Assembly (NCBI GenBank): GCA_020050895.1
Contig: JAGVJW010000102.1
Coordinates: 1 to 7,305, forward strand
Source of the DNA: a bacterium
Lineage (GTDB): Bacteria > Bacteroidota > Ignavibacteria > Kapaibacteriales > Kapaibacteriaceae
Direction: 5' to 3'
Length of the DNA: 7,305 nt
Numbering within the stretch: position 1 is the first letter of the stretch; every line of letters starts with the position of its first letter. The translations under genes and the position numbers were made by a program. Below, piece after piece: positions 7,028 to 7,305 of this stretch. The notes beneath the pieces are model-generated. The model did no database searches. It saw nothing but the letters and a program-made list of their open reading frames with translations, and had not been told where the DNA came from.

Positions 7028-7305
7028 TTATCGGAACAGTTTTTCCAGCTTAATTGCATTTCCCACAACCTTGCTACGTCGCGTAACTTGCCTGAGAAGC
7101 TCCTTCCAACGTGTTTGTTCCGACAAGTATTCAATCGTTTCCATTGCTGCCGCCGCAAGCCTTTCGTTGGGATTTTGAGCCGCATCAATCAAGTTGATAG
7201 CTGCCATTTCGGTTAGCACGCCTAATCGTTTTATTGCTTTAAAGGCGTTCCTCCTCGTCCCAAACTCGTACCGGTCGCTGCAATACTCAACAATGCTATC
7301 AACTG
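7028..7305 (-). CDS. C-terminal end of a helical-repeat (HEAT-like) protein, 5' partial
   Basis: The minus-strand frame is open from the window edge (first full codon at 7303) to a TAA at 7028-7030, giving 91 residues. The gene's start lies beyond the window, so the GTG at 7219 is not taken as the start. The visible part reads as paired amphipathic helices: RRNAFKAIKRLGVLTEMAAI, then LIDAAQNPNERLAAAAMETI, then a basic helical tail. The pattern of R-x-x-A-x-x-A-L-x-x-L-G followed by N-E-R-L-A-A-A-A resembles HEAT repeats. The C-terminal part of M1 family aminopeptidases also looks like this, so a metallopeptidase is one possibility, but no catalytic region is in view. It runs in the same direction as the giant gene, 206 bases upstream of it, with no terminator seen between them. 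Confidence 0.6.
   Translation of the reverse strand, partial: VDSIVEYCSDRYEFGTRRNAFKAIKRLGVLTEMAAINLIDAAQNPNERLAAAAMETIEYLSEQTRWKELLRQVTRRSKVVGNAIKLEKLFR

Noticed and set aside
7016..7034. CCGA/TCGG inverted repeat after the helical-repeat gene as a terminator
   Set aside because: Only four base pairs around an 11-base loop, overlapping the stop codon and with no T run after it on the minus strand.
7006..7188. Alternative minus-strand frame at the right edge
   Set aside because: It overlaps the frame that is open to the window edge and shows amphipathic helical repeats; its own translation is basic and patternless.
1..7305. CRISPR array, tRNA, rRNA, insertion sequence or phage genes
   Set aside because: No spaced identical repeats, cloverleaf, rRNA stretch, transposase motif or phage structural motif was seen on either strand.

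Overview
The window reads as ordinary chromosomal DNA from a Gram-negative bacterium of the FCB (Bacteroidota/Chlorobi/Ignavibacteria/Kapabacteria) group. The main reason is a giant secreted protein ending in a type IX secretion (T9SS) type A sorting domain, beside a DUF3108 exported protein and a LolA-like periplasmic protein. A strong GGAGGA ribosome-binding site in front of the giant gene fits the Chlorobi/Ignavibacteria/Kapabacteria side better than classical Bacteroidia, which rarely use such sites. This placement is an inference; no rRNA or marker gene is present.

Layout, left to right: (1) positions 3-1127, plus strand, a DUF2130 coiled-coil/nuclease-fold protein whose start lies before the window; (2) 1186-2043 and 2050-2652, plus strand, a tight two-gene unit of a DUF3108 exported protein and a LolA-like protein; (3) 2673-2706, a strong hairpin between convergent genes with T-rich flanks on both sides, probably terminating both; (4) 2754-6821, minus strand, a 1355-residue T9SS cargo protein with signal peptide, N-terminal beta-sandwich, CARDB-like domain, right-handed beta-helix, five Ig-like domains and the sorting domain; (5) 6822-7027, a 206-base regulatory gap with a candidate promoter, an 11-base palindrome in its spacer, an imperfect 12-base direct repeat and a separate dyad; (6) 7028-7305, minus strand, the C-terminal end of a helical-repeat protein whose start lies past the window.

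The DUF3108 and LolA-like genes probably act together in the periplasm or outer membrane. The giant protein is probably displayed on, or released from, the cell surface. No rRNA, tRNA, CRISPR array, insertion sequence or phage gene was seen. The most interesting items are the giant modular surface protein with its unusual cysteine arrangement, the compact set of regulatory-looking repeats upstream of it, and the DUF3108/LolA-like pair. I found no clearly new multi-gene system.
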